Below, piece after piece: positions 60,931 to 64,000 of a stretch of 64,000 bases of DNA. Position numbers and translations under genes: made by a program. Below the pieces are notes generated by a model. That model saw only the letters and a program-made list of their open reading frames with translations, did no database searches and was not told the DNA's origin. The stretch covers positions 46,208,569-46,272,568 of the forward strand of contig NC_088776.1 of assembly GCF_954871325.1 (NCBI RefSeq), written 5' to 3'. The DNA is from Gordionus sp. m RMFG-2023. Taxonomy: Eukaryota; Nematomorpha; Gordioida; Chordodea; Parachordodidae. The stretch's first letter is position 1; each line of letters begins with the position of its first letter.

Positions 60931-61239
60931 AAGAATAATTTAAAAAATATGCATTTAACCTGAAGGGAAGTCAATATTAGGTTCAACTTTCTATAAATAG
61001 TTGGAATATCATCAGAAGCTAAAATAGATGTATTCTAAATTGTAAGAAAGTATAAGCATTTTTAGTATATAAGATACTAGCTTTATTTTGCATTGTTGGT
61101 AGATTTTGTTGGGTTTCACGTCATATGACCCATTATAATTAAATTATCTTGAATATGAGTTGAATTAAGAATTTAATGGCATTTATCTTTTGATATCAGC
61201 CCAACCTTCGGCCGGAGTGAGTGTAGCCTGGGGAAGGGA

Positions 61240-61345
61240 AATAAAATGTAAAAAAGAGAAAGAAAAAGAGAAGAGGGGAAATGAAATGATGAGAAAGGGG
61301 AATATAATAAGAGAAATTAAAAAAGAAAGGAAGATAAAAAAAATA
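61240..61345 (+). repeat. polypurine stretch
   Basis: About 100 bp almost entirely A and G (GAGAAAGAAAAAGAGAAGAG-like). Just upstream is CCTTCGGCCGGAG, the motif also seen in family A and the 43315 MITE. Function unknown. Confidence 0.6.
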
Positions 61346-61349
61346 GATT

Positions 61350-61920
61350 ATGGATGACTTAGAAGTAATTTTTGCTTTAGTTGCACCTCTACTGTCAATT
61401 ATAACGCCTACGTTTGTTAAATTAATTTTATTGTTATTGTTAAAAAAAATTTTGATGAAGATTTGAATTTGATAAAGTTTTAGTTTTTTTTAAAATTTAT
61501 ATTCAGGTTCATTTTTTTATATTATTTGAGACTGTTGTTAAAATATTATGAATGTTAGTGACATCTTTAGTAAGGATACATATGCATTTTTTAGGTTACT
61601 GGTAATTATGATGAAAAATCTTATTGACTTTTGTATGAGGAATTATGTTTAAAAAGGTGTCATAGATGTTATTTTTTTGTTTGAAGAGTGAATTTGTAAT
61701 TTTTAGATTGATTCACAGCTGTATTACCAGAAGTGTTAGTATATCCTCTTAGTTTTTTATGATATTATCGTTTATTATAGTTTCTTGATCAATAGAATTT
61801 TAATATTACTATCATCATTTTTCTGTGAATAGTTATTTTATTTAAGAGCCCTGGAATATTAAAGGAATAAATTTGTAACTTGTCTTTATAAGATATTTTA
61901 AATTTATTTTATTATGGTTG
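61350..61920 (-). mobile_element. LINE endonuclease relic
   Basis: On the minus strand near 61890-61800 the translation KLQIYSFNIPGLLNKI resembles the start of AP-type LINE endonucleases (KIxxxNIxGLxNKI), followed in other frames by LIQET-like and NIIKKLRGYTNT traces to about 61720. Frames are broken and no RT domain follows in the window. The call rests on a short motif. Confidence 0.4.
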
Positions 61921-63316
61921 GAAAGAAAATTAAAAAAATACATTTGTTAGATGGATTTTTTTACCTTTAGCTTTTAGGATAATAGTTGTTTTTCATTTGC
62001 ATTGTGCTTTCTTGGCTGATGATAGGTGTTATTAGTTTTGTGTTTGTGAGGAATTTCTTCTCAAAATTTTTTGTCATTTCATAAAACAGACGATTCCTAC
62101 AAAAATAATATACATAAAATAAATAAATACGTTAAGATGACATGAAGTCACGATGACATAGTGAGGATATCGGAAAATTATAATATAGATGTTTTTTAAA
62201 ATACTCAATTTTTTATTATGCTCATGACCCTTCTAGCAGTGCGTGAGGTTATAGGAATAGGTAATAAATTTTTTATACAAGTTAAATTAAGGAAATCATA
62301 AAAATTTGTAAGTAAACAATAAAGTATAATAAAAAAATAATTTTAACCTCAATCGAATCATCAGAAGAAGCTAAATAATGTATTAATATAAATTATATAA
62401 TAAAATAAATGCAAAGTTCTAAGACTCTGACAAATCTTTTGATTATTTATCTTCGAGATCATCTGCAATAATTACACACCCCTTTAGATATCATATCAAT
62501 ATTTTGAAAGTTTGACAGTCGAAAACGTGACTAAACTGCAAATGGTAAAATTCACAGATATTATCTATAACATCCAAATATTTCCCTCTAAAAGAGATTT
62601 GATAAAAATTTTATGTATTCGTCATTAAAAAGCATTATTATCTAATGTGCAGCATAAAACAAGCAGGTTACAAAGCTTAAAATATTATCTTTAATAATTA
62701 AAGTATATGCACCCTTCCTTTTTGGATTGAAATATTTGTATCCTAGAAACTTTCAAAATCAAAAGGTAAATTTCTCTTCATAAAATCTTAAGCCTTAAAA
62801 CAAAACATTCAAAAATCCAATGTCATTACTTAATAAAATAAGATTACAAAATGATACAAGACAATAACTTAAATTATTCTCGAACAATCTTATATTTCAT
62901 TGCAAAATACCCTTTTGACATGGCTTGCAATTTTGTACACACCAAGAACGCTATCAATAATATTTTATCCAAATTATAGTGATAAGATCAAATCTTTATT
63001 TCTAAAAACTATAGTACTAGCCATAATAGAAATGACAGGATCTTCACAATCCTTTTAATTTGTCAAACTGCCCTCAAGGCATTATGGAGTAGGAAAAAAT
63101 TTTCAATAGGTTTATATGATTAATGCCAAATTCTATAAATATATAAAATAATCATTTTAAATCTAAACAAATAAGGTAATATTACCGAGTAATATTCTTG
63201 ATGTGTAAAGTTGCGATTTTGTCAATAAATTACTCTGATGCGTTGAGTCTTATTTTTTAGCTACATTGAAATACACATGAATTTTTTCTAAGATCCCTAA
63301 AACATTTCTTGATTAC
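61921..63316. other. A+T-rich, intron or intergenic
   Basis: Nothing firmly recognised. One minus-strand stretch starting at an AG at 62587 reads GKYLDVIDNICEFYHLQF and stops after about 30 codons; it could be a terminal exon of the gene at 63317-63439, but there is no family support. Confidence 0.3.
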
Positions 63317-63439
63317 CTTGCAAATTGGAATAATTGAACAATGATTAAATTTAGAAATAAAAGCCGCGTTTGGGGCCTCAGCTCTACTCAAAGCCTCCGT
63401 TAATTCTATCCTTCCGTTTAAAACACCAACTTTGCACAA
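63317..63439 (-). CDS. internal exon of an unrecognised host gene
   Basis: 123 bp, bounded by TTTCTAG and GTAATC on the minus strand, phase 0 at both ends, encoding LCKVGVLNGRIELTEALSR followed by AEAPNAAFISKFNHCSIIPICK (41 residues). Base composition is markedly richer in G+C than the neighbourhood, as for other exons here. I do not recognise the family. No other exon is certain, so the gene could extend past 64000 or down to about 62.5 kb. Confidence 0.5.
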
Positions 63440-63510
63440 CTAGAAATTCGAAGAATGTAATTAAGTTTGTATATTATATATTTTTTACTATAAACACCAG
63501 TCGTGCTACC

Positions 63511-63712
63511 CAGAACCATCATTAGCCTTTATAATCTCAGGGGGCTTTAAAAAAATTTTAAATTATTTTCAAATATACCATCTTTTTTGTTAACATTATC
63601 CTAACCTTTTTTTTTAGTTGTATAAAAAAAATTCGAAATTTTGAAGAGGCTCTACAAATTTTTCAGGGTGCTCGAGCACTTACACCCCCTCTCTAGTGAT
63701 GCTATACAGGTA
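63511..63712. mobile_element. short MITE related to family A
   Basis: ATTAGCCTTTATAATCTCAG and GGGGGCT at the left equal the left end of family A copy 1 (TAGCCTTTACAATCTCAGGGGGCT), and AATTTTTCAGGGTGCTCGAGC at the right equals its right end, but only about 130 bp lie between. Probably an internally deleted derivative. Confidence 0.7.
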
Positions 63713-64000
63713 TTACCCGTAAATATAAACCTATCAATAGGTCTGTCAACTGGGTTTGGTTTTTCGCCATTTTTAATATATCTTACTATCAACGCTATGC
63801 TCTGACTTAGTAACGTATTTACCATTGATTATAATTGAGAAACATCTATTAGGTTAATTTTTTTCTTGAATTTTGACCATAATCAATCATCGTTTTAAGA
63901 GGTGTAAGGGCTCTGAATCTTATGTTATATATATATGATATTTGATGATTGACATGTTGTATATCATATAAATATTCAAGTTGCTTAATACTAGTAAAAA
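63713..64000. other. A+T-rich, nothing recognised
   Basis: No open frame or repeat ends. Confidence 0.4.

Larger units (their letters stand above)
54796..61050 (-). mobile_element. Helitron, broken, with nested insertions
   Basis: The 3' end is at the left: read on the minus strand, a 7-bp perfect hairpin CCCGTCA/TGACGGG (54807-54824) is followed 7 bases later by CTAG and then T, the Helitron terminus. Helicase coding sequence lies on the minus strand at 59838-60930. Between them lies a hAT (56246-59292) and a minisatellite. Linking this terminus to this helicase is inference; removing the hAT leaves about 2 kb between them. The 5' end (TC) and the Rep domain were not found. Confidence 0.55.

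Overview
This is a very A+T-rich eukaryotic window from an invertebrate animal. Three host genes are recognised with confidence: the 3' part of a neurexin (+, 1940-5596), a complete RNA 3'-terminal phosphate cyclase RTCA (-, 28951 down to 10714, eight exons) and a small MCFD2-like EF-hand protein (+, 48668-49236). Neurexin means a metazoan. Many introns are only 43-130 bp with GT-AG borders, while others have swollen to kilobases through transposon insertion. I cannot name the phylum from the sequence alone. A further host exon of an unrecognised gene lies at 63317-63439 (-).

Layout. 1-5.7 kb: neurexin (end of one laminin-G domain, EGF, last laminin-G, stalk, membrane segment, long tail ending in a PDZ-binding motif). 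6.7-8.75 kb: foldback DNA element with an 8-bp target duplication. 10.7-29.0 kb: RTCA, whose introns hold a stack of hAT transposons, MITEs and dispersed repeats, including a 2.65-kb hAT with perfect 8-bp target duplications and an intron-containing transposase gene. 28.96-34.95 kb: a large foldback element whose end lies about 10 bp upstream of the RTCA start codon; it carries tandem-repeat arms and a nested 2.5-kb Ginger-like element. 35.3-45.4 kb: a broken LTR retrotransposon, split by a second 5.7-kb foldback element of the same architecture, which itself contains a patch of retroelement RT/RNase H sequence. 45.6-54 kb: hAT relics, the MCFD2-like gene, foldback MITEs. 54.8-61.1 kb: a broken Helitron on the minus strand, carrying a hAT that itself carries another DNA transposon. 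61-64 kb: LINE endonuclease relic, a host exon, a small MITE.

Mobile DNA dominates. At least eight insertions show exact or one-mismatch 8-bp duplications typical of hAT elements, nested up to three deep. The most unusual objects are the two large foldback elements (28.96-34.95 and 35.37-41.05 kb). Both have arms built from tandem repeats (about 140 bp in one, 295 bp in the other), both carry a related coding trace resembling the C-terminal part of Mutator-type transposases, and one shows a 10-bp target duplication with one mismatch. No CRISPR array, rRNA or tRNA gene was found.
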